Shown here piece by piece: positions 6,282 through 11,670 of a stretch of DNA of 11,670 nt (positions are counted from its first letter, which is position 1; every line of letters begins with the position of its first letter). Made by a program: the position numbers and the translations under genes. Source of the stretch: an uncultured Arsenicibacter sp. (GTDB taxonomy: Bacteria; Bacteroidota; Bacteroidia; Cytophagales; Spirosomataceae). The stretch lies in NCBI RefSeq assembly GCF_945952095.1, contig NZ_CAMFHL010000233.1, positions 1 to 11,670 of the forward strand, given 5' to 3'. The notes under the pieces were generated by a model. That model had not been told where the DNA came from. It did not search any database and worked only from the letters and a program-made list of their open reading frames with translations.

Positions 6282-6776
6282 ATGTTAGCTGAGTTCGACC
6301 GCATTGAGGCGGAGGATATCGTAAAAGCATCGATTGAAAGCCGCTTTCAGATTCCGTTTTTTTCGTCGTATGTACAGGCTGGTTTCCCGTCGCCGGCTGA
6401 TAATTACCTGGAGCGTGTCTGCGATCTGAACGACCTCTGTGTAACCAACGCCGAATCGACCTATTTCGTCCGTGTAACATCTGATTCCATGACCGGCGAC
6501 CGCATCGAAGCCGGTGATGTGCTGGTGGTCGATTGCTCACGGGAAGTCGCCGACGGAAAAATTATCATTGCCTGGTACAATGGCGGGCATACCGTAAAAC
6601 GCATCCACTTTGCCGGTGGTCCGTCACACGGCGGTCCGTCGCACGGTGGTCCGTCACAAAGCGATATGATTGTGCTGATGCCCTCAAATACCAAATACGA
6701 GCCGATTTACGTCCATCCCGGTGACGATTTCAAAATATTCGGCGTCGTTACCTTTGTCATCCATAAACCGCTTTAA
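6282..6776 (+). CDS. umuD: UmuD-like autoproteolytic subunit of DNA polymerase V (S24 peptidase)
   Basis: A 164-residue member of the LexA/UmuD S24 family. After self-cleavage it partners UmuC in translesion synthesis. The cleavage site Ala33-Gly34 sits in YVQAGFPSPA. Nucleophile Ser69 lies in SDSMTGDRIEAGDVLVVD and general base Lys106 in TVKRI. The 37-residue Ser-Lys spacing equals that of E. coli UmuD. The protein has no DNA-binding domain, as expected for UmuD rather than LexA. Three copies of GGPSH/Q (residues 112-126), encoded by 15-bp repeats, are inserted right after the catalytic Lys, where homologues have a variable turn. The stop is 7 bases before umuC, so they form an operon. The upstream neighbour is divergent. 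SOS-type regulation is likely from the family but is not shown by a recognisable box. Confidence 0.94.
   Translation: MLAEFDRIEAEDIVKASIESRFQIPFFSSYVQAGFPSPADNYLERVCDLNDLCVTNAESTYFVRVTSDSMTGDRIEAGDVLVVDCSREVADGKIIIAWYNGGHTVKRIHFAGGPSHGGPSHGGPSQSDMIVLMPSNTKYEPIYVHPGDDFKIFGVVTFVIHKPL
6615..6659 (+). repeat. Three in-frame 15-bp tandem repeats inside umuD
   Basis: Units at 6615-6629, 6630-6644 and 6645-6659 read GGTGGTCCGTCACAC with one to three substitutions and encode GGPSH, GGPSH, GGPSQ. The unit is a multiple of three, so copy-number change would lengthen or shorten the loop without shifting the frame. Confidence 0.95.
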
Positions 6777-6783
6777 CGCCGTT

Positions 6784-8055
6784 ATGATCGCTTTAGTCGA
6801 CTGCAATTCGTTTTATGTAAGTTGTGAGCGGAGCTTCAATCCGGCGCTGGAAGGAAAGCCGGTGGTGGTCCTGAGCAACAACGACGGCAACATCATTGCC
6901 CGCTCGGACGAGGTAAAAGACTTAGGCATCAAAATGGCTGCGCCGTACTTTCAGATCCGAGAGTTGTTGAAACAGCATAATGTGGCCGTATTCAGCAGCA
7001 ACTACACACTCTACGGCGATATGTCGGCGCGGATTATGGCAACCCTCGGCCGTTTTGTGGAGCATGTAGAGGTATATTCCATCGACGAGGCGTTTCTGGA
7101 CCTGACCGGCTATGAATCTGTCTATCCGGATCTGACCGAACTGGCCAGAACTATCCGGCAGACGATTGCTCAGTGGCAGCGGGTGCCTGTCGGCATCGGA
7201 ATCGCACCCACTAAAACACTGGCTAAAGTGGCCAACAAGCTGGCTAAGCAATCGGGTGGCATCTGCCTGCTCGACGGAGAAGAGCAGATTGAAGAAGTAC
7301 TCCGGAATTTTCCGGTCGATGACCTGTGGGGAATCGGGCGGCGGTACGCGTCATTTCTGAAACACAATCACATCAAAACGGCCTGGGATCTGCGCAATGC
7401 ACCGGATGAATGGCTAAGCCACCACCTGACCGTAAACGGGCTCAGGCTGGCTTACGAACTGCGCGGGATGCCCTGTAAGCTGATGGAACCGGAACCGGCG
7501 CCGAAACAGGCGATTTGTTCGGCTCCGTCGTTCGGACGCATGATTACCGACTTGGCAACTATGTCGGAAGCCTTGACGACGCATGTGAGCCGCGCGGCCG
7601 AAAAGCTGCGCCGGCAGGAGTCGGCCGCCGGTGTTATGACGGTATTTATCCACACGAACCGCTTCCGGAAATCGGCTTCCGGCGAGGTTGCGAAACAGTA
7701 TTACAACAGCCGGACCATTGAGCTGCCGCATCCGTCGGCCAGTACGCAGGAGCTCGCCGGTTATGCGCAGGCGGCGCTCAAATCCATTTTCCAGTTTGGC
7801 TATCATTACCAGAAAGTGGGCGTAATTCTGTCGGGGCTGGTACCGGTCGGGTTCCGGCAGGGCAGTCTTTTTACCGATGCGCCGGATGAGCGGCTGATGG
7901 CGCTGTCGCAGCTGATGGATAAGCTGAATGATCGCCACGGACGTGATCGGGTGCGGCTGGCCGGTGCAGGATTTGACACCAGCTGGCACCATCGCCGGCA
8001 GCATCTCTCTAAACGGTACACTACCCAATGGGATGACATTCTGCCGGTAAGCTAA
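6784..8055 (+). CDS. umuC: UmuC-like Y-family DNA polymerase (catalytic subunit of Pol V)
   Basis: A 423-residue Y-family polymerase performing error-prone bypass of DNA lesions. The catalytic metal ligands are Asp6 in MIALVDCNSFYVSCE and Asp101-Glu102 in YSIDEAFLD. The steric and nucleotide-binding region includes VVVLSNNDGNIIARS and YTLYGDMS. A helix-hairpin-helix-like DLWGIGRRYASFL follows the palm, then the little-finger domain (residues about 240-350). The C-terminal tail with RYTTQWDDILPV is typical of UmuC rather than DinB. The frame is open upstream to an ATG at 6721, but that would overlap umuD; the ATG at 6784 begins exactly at the conserved N-terminus, 7 bases after the umuD stop. 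The stop codon (8053-8055) directly abuts the stop of the convergent gene. No truncation or missing catalytic residue was seen. Confidence 0.96.
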   Translation: MIALVDCNSFYVSCERSFNPALEGKPVVVLSNNDGNIIARSDEVKDLGIKMAAPYFQIRELLKQHNVAVFSSNYTLYGDMSARIMATLGRFVEHVEVYSIDEAFLDLTGYESVYPDLTELARTIRQTIAQWQRVPVGIGIAPTKTLAKVANKLAKQSGGICLLDGEEQIEEVLRNFPVDDLWGIGRRYASFLKHNHIKTAWDLRNAPDEWLSHHLTVNGLRLAYELRGMPCKLMEPEPAPKQAICSAPSFGRMITDLATMSEALTTHVSRAAEKLRRQESAAGVMTVFIHTNRFRKSASGEVAKQYYNSRTIELPHPSASTQELAGYAQAALKSIFQFGYHYQKVGVILSGLVPVGFRQGSLFTDAPDERLMALSQLMDKLNDRHGRDRVRLAGAGFDTSWHHRRQHLSKRYTTQWDDILPVS

Positions 8056-8709
8056 CTACCGGTCTGCCTGAATCCAGGCGACGGCATCCCACGAGAACGG
8101 TAGCCACCGGTCCCTGTTATCATCGAATACTTCGGTAGCGGCTTCGCAGGGGAAAAGTTTATAGTCAAACTTCGTATAATTTGTGGCAATATAACCCGGG
8201 TAATAAAAGGCCTTTTGTTGCTGTCGGGCATACTGAATTTTCTGCATCATCAGGTATTTCCCAAGGCTATACTTCCGGTAATCGGGATGGTAAAAATTCA
8301 TGATTCCGGCAATGCTGTCGTTTCCGTTATCAAAAATACCGCCGGCAATCAGCTGACCGCGGTCACGCACTTCCACGATATACGTATCAAAAACGGACGA
8401 CTCAACCCCGTTCATGAGACAGCTTTCGATTGAGGCAGCAGCATCAAAATTAATGGCATTGCGATAAGCGGTGTAAAGGGCTTCGTGCTCTTCTGAAATA
8501 ACCAGAGGACGTACTGTTGTGGAAAAAATACTGTTTTGCCGCAGAATCCGCGCTTGTTTAGTACCGAACTGAACGTCATCCAGCCGCATACGCAGCCAGT
8601 AAACAGGGCATATTTTATCGTCGGCCAGAATATACTGACAGGTGAAAATATCCTGATTCATACGGAAATAGCCAATGCTCAGGAAAAAATCGAGCTCATT
8701 TCCTATCAT
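8056..8709 (-). CDS. Arginyl-tRNA--protein transferase-like protein (ATE C-terminal/GNAT fold)
   Basis: A 217-residue protein resembling arginine/leucine-tRNA-protein transferases, which add an amino acid to protein N-termini and can mark them for degradation. The C-terminal half shows the family pattern: an IAGGIFD strand, FYHPDYRKYSLGKYLMMQKI (139-158) and FYYPGYIATNYTKFDYKLFP, equivalent to the P..R..SLG.Y...EI and YY.GYYI...KM.YK signatures. The N-terminal half has only Cys24 and Cys34 instead of the usual CxxC arrangement, so cofactor binding may differ. ATG at 8709 is chosen because NELDFFLSIGYFRMNQ looks conserved; a TTG at 8718 is possible but unnecessary. The gene converges on umuC with no spacer, and a G10 tract lies upstream. 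Transferase activity is unproven; a generic GNAT enzyme is the alternative. Confidence 0.7.
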   Translation of the reverse strand: MIGNELDFFLSIGYFRMNQDIFTCQYILADDKICPVYWLRMRLDDVQFGTKQARILRQNSIFSTTVRPLVISEEHEALYTAYRNAINFDAAASIESCLMNGVESSVFDTYIVEVRDRGQLIAGGIFDNGNDSIAGIMNFYHPDYRKYSLGKYLMMQKIQYARQQQKAFYYPGYIATNYTKFDYKLFPCEAATEVFDDNRDRWLPFSWDAVAWIQADR

Positions 8710-8734
8710 AATAAGCAATATAAATTGCCCGGTC

Positions 8735-8744
8735 GGGGGGGGGG
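8735..8744. repeat. Homopolymeric G10 tract upstream of the ATE-like gene
   Basis: Ten consecutive G residues start 26 bases upstream of the ATG at 8709. On the coding (minus) strand they are C10, between GTTAC and a TATATTG that could serve as a poor -7 element. A tract of this length is prone to slippage and would change promoter spacing or leader length. Confidence 0.85.
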
Positions 8745-8896
8745 TAACGGGTAACGATGGGGGGCAAGTTACTACTAAATCCGGGATAGACCAGTCTGTA
8801 GGGCCGAAAGGACAGAATCCGGGCAGTGGTAAACGCAGTTAATGTATGGTGTATACCAGTTAAGTGCTCAAAACCGGCAGTTCAATCACCGGACAG

Positions 8897-8927
8897 CTGC
8901 GTAGCCCGGAGAGACCAGCCATCTTTG
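8897..8927 (+). promoter_or_regulatory. Possible promoter of the lipoprotein gene
   Basis: CTG (8897-8899), 20 bases, CATCTTTG (8920-8927). Both elements are one base off the TTG and TAnnTTTG consensus. The position, 28 bases before the ATG, is sensible. Weak support. Confidence 0.3.
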
Positions 8928-8955
8928 CGTCGAAATAAACCAACAAATACGCAAA

Positions 8956-9498
8956 ATGAAAAAGGTAGTATTTAGCCTGCTGGCTGTATTAATGATGTTT
9001 GTCGCTTGTAAAACCTCTTCTGACCCGATGGGCCCCGACGGCGGCGGCGGCTCAACGCCTTCCGGTCTGCAGGGAAAATGGACGTATGGCGGCTCGTTTT
9101 CCGCCACAGATTTCTGGAATTATAACGGCACCTACGCCGGCAAAGGTTTTGAACAGGGAATGGTTTTCGATTTCAAGGCCAACGGAAAGTTTGACATGTA
9201 CGTTATCAACGCTACAACGAGCTACAACTGCCGTACTGAAGCGTACAGCTACTTTACGGGTTCGGTAAAGTTTGATGAAAGCGCACACACGTTTACAATC
9301 ACCCCGACATCGGGTAACTACCGCGGGTTCTACTCCTGCACACCCGGCAGCAATTTCAAACGTGATGCGCGGGCCGAAGAGCTGAAGCAGCAGGGAAAAA
9401 CGTATTACTACGTGCAGAAAAAGAACAGCCAGGGACAAACTGTCCTGAACGTCAGTGTAACACCTGATGAAAAAGACGGCATAGAATTTAAACCATAA
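8956..9498 (+). CDS. Lipoprotein with possible lipocalin-like beta-barrel
   Basis: A 180-residue protein starting MKKVVFSLLAVLMMFVAC, a lysine-rich n-region and hydrophobic core ending in a lipobox with the modifiable Cys18. A Pro/Gly linker (DPMGPDGGGGSTPS) follows, as is common between the lipid anchor and the folded part in Bacteroidota. The remainder is beta-rich. It opens with GLQGKWTYGG, has MVFDFKANGKFDMYVI, and later a FTGSVKFDESAHTFTITPTSG strand pair, reminiscent of lipocalin-like stress or assay-type domains (LxGxWxxxxxxxFxFxxxGxF). Two Cys pairs may form disulfides. No catalytic motif is seen. It ends 12 bases from the stop of the convergent TonB_C/YwqK gene. Function unknown; the lipoprotein assignment is firmer than the domain assignment. 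Confidence 0.8.
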   Translation: MKKVVFSLLAVLMMFVACKTSSDPMGPDGGGGSTPSGLQGKWTYGGSFSATDFWNYNGTYAGKGFEQGMVFDFKANGKFDMYVINATTSYNCRTEAYSYFTGSVKFDESAHTFTITPTSGNYRGFYSCTPGSNFKRDARAEELKQQGKTYYYVQKKNSQGQTVLNVSVTPDEKDGIEFKP

Positions 9499-9509
9499 CG
9501 GGATTGGAG

Positions 9510-9541
9510 GCTACCATTCAGAGGATTTACTGAATGGTAGC
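9510..9541. terminator. Perfect 12-bp hairpin at convergent gene ends
   Basis: GCTACCATTCAG (9510-9521), 8-base loop, CTGAATGGTAGC (9530-9541). It spans the stop codon of the minus-strand gene and begins 11 bases after the lipoprotein stop. There is no T-run on either side, so it is not a standard terminator. It may protect 3' ends or slow polymerase between the convergent genes. Confidence 0.5.
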
Positions 9542-11073
9542 TCTTCAGAGGCTTTACTGAATGGCAGCTCTGCCAGCGGAATGTCATCCAGAACTCCCTG
9601 AAAGTTGAAGGTAAACGGTAATGTATAGTTCATGGTTACCGGTTTGCCCCGCCGATAGCCTGGTGTCCATTTTTTACTGGTCTGTTTCGCCAGTCGCCTC
9701 ATTTCCCCCTCAAGCCCGGAAACTGCCGGCCCGATTACTTCTACATTGCTGATACTGCCATCGGTATTGACCAAAAAGCTGACCATAACTTTATTGATGA
9801 CCCTGATGCCATTCGGCCTCATGGCGCTAACCGGATAGCGGAGATTTTTGAGCAGAAACTCAGCCAGGTCCTTCCGGCCGTTACCAAAGACGGGATCTAT
9901 TTCCAGCTGAGTGTAACGGACCGTGTCTTCTCCCGCTGTAACGGCCCAGCCGTCGATCATTTCCCCGAACTGGTAGGTTTCCTGATAGGTATAGGAGCCG
10001 TCCAGTGAAGTCCCTTTCCAGATGCCCTGCCGGCGGCTGTCGTCGACCTTACCGGTTTCGGTAAAGACCGTATACTGTTTCGTGGCAGGATTACGCCGCC
10101 AGCTGTGGTAAACGGCTGTACCCTTACCATCCGTTACCAGTTTCCGGCCATTACTGTCCCACTGACTGACCAGACCTGTTGTATTCAGTCCTCCGGATTT
10201 ATTTGCCATCCGCTGCATGGTTTCCACGGCCCGGATCTGTCCGTTCGGGTACCAGAAGGTCTGTTCAATTTCGGTCGGTCTGTATACGCTCCGCTCGGCT
10301 ACAACTCCGTTCGGATGAAAATAGTAAAGGGCGCCCCGCAAGTCATTCCGTACATAAGGCTTCATAAATGCCGGTTCTCCACCCTGATAAAAACCATAGC
10401 TATTGCCATCGATACTATTCTTAGACCCGATGAAGTCTATCTGCCGGAATCCGTGAACCGTATCGTAAGGCGTGGCCGGCCCGTCTTCGTGCTCAGTCTG
10501 CCGGTAGCGGGTTGTCAATACCTTTTTCCACCGTTTGCCGGACTTCTCCATAAACGTTATATCGCCGGTCGGAAATCCCAGACTATCGACAAGCGCAATT
10601 CGCTTAACGATGGCACGCGTGGCATCTTCATGCACGCTGCTGCCGTCTCTGGCATAAAAATCAATACGCTCACCGGTCCCGATATAAACCGGCAGATCCG
10701 ATTTAAACAGAACCGGTATGGCGATCTGCTGCCTGACGGGCTTACCGTTCTTTTCGGCTGGTTGCCAGGCATTGAAAAGGCTCAGCAAACGAAGCGCCTC
10801 CCGGTCGCAGTCGGGGCGAAGACTTCCCAGCACACTAATGTCAGAGAGCCGGCCGTCGGTTTCGACAACTGCCTGTAAAAAAACGCGCCCGCTGACATGA
10901 TCAGCTTCGGCTTTTAAGGGGATGCGCAGATTGGTCTTAAGGTATAAATCCAGCATGGCCTGGCCACCACGCGGTTCAGCGGGTTTATCAACCTCAAACG
11001 GCTGGAAGCGTTGCTGGGCCGGCGCACAAAAAGGAAAAAGAAGAAAAAGGAGTGGAAGAAGCGGGCGTTTCAT
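9511..11073 (-). CDS. Secreted TonB_C / YwqK-repeat / TonB_C protein
   Basis: A 520-residue exported protein of unknown function. The signal peptide is MKRPLLPLLFLLFPFCAPAQ. Residues about 36-125 form a first TonB_C-like domain (LKTNLRIP..., GRVFLQAVVETDGRLSDISVLGS, IAIPVLF). Residues 205-385 contain YwqK/MORN-type repeats with aromatic-rich motifs such as GALYYFHPNGVVAE, QTFWYPNGQIRAVE and LVSQWDSNGRKLV. Residues 400-490 form a second TonB_C domain (LLKNLRYPVSA, VMVSFLVNTDGSISNVEVIG, KKWTPGYRRGKPV). The tail duplicates ELPFSKASE/ELPFSKSSE before a final Trp. No transmembrane anchor beyond the signal is present, so it is not an energy-transducing TonB. The ATG at 11073 is supported by a good promoter just upstream. 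A cell-envelope role, perhaps protein-protein docking, is inferred only from the fold. Confidence 0.82.
   Translation of the reverse strand: MKRPLLPLLFLLFPFCAPAQQRFQPFEVDKPAEPRGGQAMLDLYLKTNLRIPLKAEADHVSGRVFLQAVVETDGRLSDISVLGSLRPDCDREALRLLSLFNAWQPAEKNGKPVRQQIAIPVLFKSDLPVYIGTGERIDFYARDGSSVHEDATRAIVKRIALVDSLGFPTGDITFMEKSGKRWKKVLTTRYRQTEHEDGPATPYDTVHGFRQIDFIGSKNSIDGNSYGFYQGGEPAFMKPYVRNDLRGALYYFHPNGVVAERSVYRPTEIEQTFWYPNGQIRAVETMQRMANKSGGLNTTGLVSQWDSNGRKLVTDGKGTAVYHSWRRNPATKQYTVFTETGKVDDSRRQGIWKGTSLDGSYTYQETYQFGEMIDGWAVTAGEDTVRYTQLEIDPVFGNGRKDLAEFLLKNLRYPVSAMRPNGIRVINKVMVSFLVNTDGSISNVEVIGPAVSGLEGEMRRLAKQTSKKWTPGYRRGKPVTMNYTLPFTFNFQGVLDDIPLAELPFSKASEELPFSKSSEW
9517..9570 (-). repeat. 27-bp tandem duplication at the 3' end of the TonB_C/YwqK gene
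   Basis: Units 9517-9543 and 9544-9570 differ at two positions and encode the two copies of ELPFSKxSE at residues 502-519. The right arm of the convergent-end hairpin lies within the first unit, and the second unit can form the same stem with one mismatch. Confidence 0.92.
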
Positions 11074-11099
11074 CGTTATTATTCGGATAAGTGTGTATC

Positions 11100-11131
11100 C
11101 AAATATATACTGTTTTGACTCAAATAGTCAA
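11100..11131 (-). promoter_or_regulatory. Promoter of the TonB_C/YwqK gene with embedded dyad
   Basis: Minus strand: TTG (11131-11129), 21 bases, TATATTTG (11107-11100). This is identical in elements and spacing to the tRNA-Val promoter, with a predicted leader of about 20 nt. The spacer contains TTGACT-N5-AGTCAA (11115-11131), a perfect dyad whose outer arm includes the -33 element, so a bound factor would be placed to block polymerase. Confidence 0.65.
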
Positions 11132-11167
11132 GAAGAGACCTTACAGTAAGTTTTTAGTCAATTGTCG

Positions 11168-11197
11168 TTGGTGATTTTACGTCATTAAATAACTTTA
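11168..11197 (+). promoter_or_regulatory. Possible promoter of the 11343 ORF
   Basis: TTG (11168-11170), 19 bases, TAACTTTA (11190-11197), one base off TAnnTTTG and close to the menG -7 element. It would give a leader of about 140 nt. Confidence 0.4.
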
Positions 11198-11252
11198 GCC
11201 AGCCAACATGCAGGGAAACCTGGTTGGATTGTACATAAAAAGATAAGCAAGT

Positions 11253-11322
11253 AAGGAGAGTACCCGGTTCCGGATTGTCCCGGATTAGTTATGCTATTAC
11301 TTTCTGAAAGGAGAGTAACCGG
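11253..11322 (+). repeat. Direct repeat AAGGAGAGTAnCCGG in the leader of the 11343 ORF
   Basis: Copies at 11253-11267 and 11308-11322 match at 14 of 15 bases, with starts 55 bases apart. Both contain a purine-rich AAGGAGAG resembling a Shine-Dalgarno, unusual in this window, yet neither is at working distance from the 11343 ATG. Confidence 0.6.
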
Positions 11323-11342
11323 GCATATCATGATCATTTTCT

Positions 11343-11591
11343 ATGCAACTTTATCTGATCATTGTTCGGTATGTTGGTAACCGATATACCTATAGTGCTC
11401 AAAAAAACAACCGTAGCCGTAAATTAAAATCCGGACAAGCCCTCAGCCTGATCCCAAAACAAAAATCTGATTTTGATCTGCTGCTTTTCGCCGGAGACAG
11501 TACAGAAGCCAAAGAGCTGGCGATGTCTGTCGTGGCGCACTCATCATTTTTGCAGGCACTACCTCCTGTCAGCGAACAGGATGATGATTGA
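11343..11591 (+). CDS. Small protein of unknown function (82 residues)
   Basis: I do not recognise this protein. It starts MQLYLIIVRYVGNRYTYSAQ, has a strongly basic patch (KNNRSRKLKSGQ, residues 21-32), a central SDFDLLLFAGDSTEAKELA, and an acidic end (SEQDDD). There is no signal peptide, membrane helix or Cys. Codon choice (CTG Leu, GCC/GCG Ala, CCG-poor, mixed A/T third positions) is compatible with a real gene but somewhat more A-rich than its neighbours. The ATG lacks an SD at normal spacing. A possible promoter and a repeat-bearing 140-nt leader precede it. It could be a small regulatory or nucleic-acid-binding protein given the basic patch, but that is a guess; a spurious ORF remains possible. 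Confidence 0.5.
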   Translation: MQLYLIIVRYVGNRYTYSAQKNNRSRKLKSGQALSLIPKQKSDFDLLLFAGDSTEAKELAMSVVAHSSFLQALPPVSEQDDD

Positions 11592-11594
11592 TGC

Positions 11595-11613
11595 GTTGTA
11601 CTTTCAGTACTAC
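11595..11613 (+). terminator. Weak hairpin after the 11343 ORF
   Basis: GTACT (11598-11602), loop TTC, AGTAC (11606-11610), extended by two more pairs past one mismatch. It begins four bases after the stop but is followed by an A-rich rather than T-rich stretch, so terminator function is doubtful. Nothing else is recognisable from here to the window end. Confidence 0.25.
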
Positions 11614-11670
11614 ACAAAAAACATGAGTCATCCCGAATTTTGGGTTTGACAAAAAAGTGAAAACCTCCTG

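Larger units (their letters stand above)
8710..8955. other. Divergent intergenic region with G-tract and short direct repeats
   Basis: This 246-base interval separates the ATE-like gene (minus) from the lipoprotein gene (plus). It contains the ten-G run, a duplicated GGGTAACG at the run's edge (from 8742), and CAGTTAA repeated at 8836-8842 and 8857-8863, exactly 21 bases apart. No ORF or RNA gene was recognised in it. Confidence 0.6.

Noticed and set aside
6721..6783. ATG at 6721 as umuC start
   Set aside because: It overlaps umuD; the conserved polymerase N-terminus begins exactly at the ATG at 6784.
7414..8028. 204-codon minus-strand ORF opposite umuC
   Set aside because: Antisense shadow rich in Arg/Pro with no recognisable motif; umuC is certain.
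8710..8718. TTG at 8718 as start of the ATE-like gene
   Set aside because: It adds only three residues; the ATG at 8709 is sufficient and directly precedes the conserved segment.
10105..10878. 257-codon plus-strand ORF opposite the TonB_C/YwqK gene
   Set aside because: It is an antisense shadow: the minus-strand gene has clear domains and a promoter, while this translation shows no domain, signal or plausible composition.
11291..11380. 29-codon ORF (MLLLSERRVTGH...) as a leader peptide before the 11343 ORF
   Set aside because: No start signal at correct spacing and no typical attenuator content; it overlaps the 11343 ORF by 38 bases. Kept only as a possibility.

Overview
The window looks like chromosomal DNA of a Bacteroidota species, most likely a Cytophagales/Spirosomaceae-type bacterium. 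Three things suggest this. Promoters read as TTG-N19-21-TAnnTTTG (the Bacteroidota -33/-7 type) and Shine-Dalgarno sequences are mostly absent. A type IX secretion gene (porT) follows menG. The gene families are typical: GH78 rhamnosidase, exported Gfo/Idh oxidoreductase, secreted TonB_C/YwqK proteins. The genus is an inference. No rRNA, CRISPR array, transposase, integrase or attachment site was seen, and no gene-free stretch exceeds 300 bases (longest: 11074-11342, 269 bases).

Left part (1-3257): the 3' end of a GH78-like alpha-L-rhamnosidase converges on a minus-strand pair, an exported M19 dipeptidase followed by an exported Gfo/Idh/MocA oxidoreductase. A bidirectional terminator separates the two sides. 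The 2999-3257 interval holds back-to-back divergent promoters and a strong hairpin in the leader of menG.

Middle (3258-6154): menG (ubiE) overlaps porT by 58 nt. Then come an A/T hairpin, a well-defined promoter, tRNA-Val(UAC) and its terminator. A minus-strand secreted protein with a C-terminal TonB_C-like domain follows.

Right part (6282-11670): a umuD-umuC error-prone polymerase operon meets a minus-strand arginyl-tRNA-protein-transferase-like gene with abutting stop codons. The umuD gene carries three in-frame 15-bp repeats. A divergent interval with a ten-G tract leads to a plus-strand lipoprotein gene. This converges on a minus-strand secreted protein made of TonB_C, YwqK-like repeats and a second TonB_C, ending in a 27-bp tandem duplication. 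The window closes with a small unrecognised ORF behind a long leader.

Most of this is ordinary housekeeping and cell-envelope content, and I see no clear case for a wholly new multi-gene system. The unusual material is small-scale: repeats inside or beside genes (umuD, the last TonB_C gene, the G10 tract), structured leaders (menG, the 11343 ORF), and the long menG/porT overlap.
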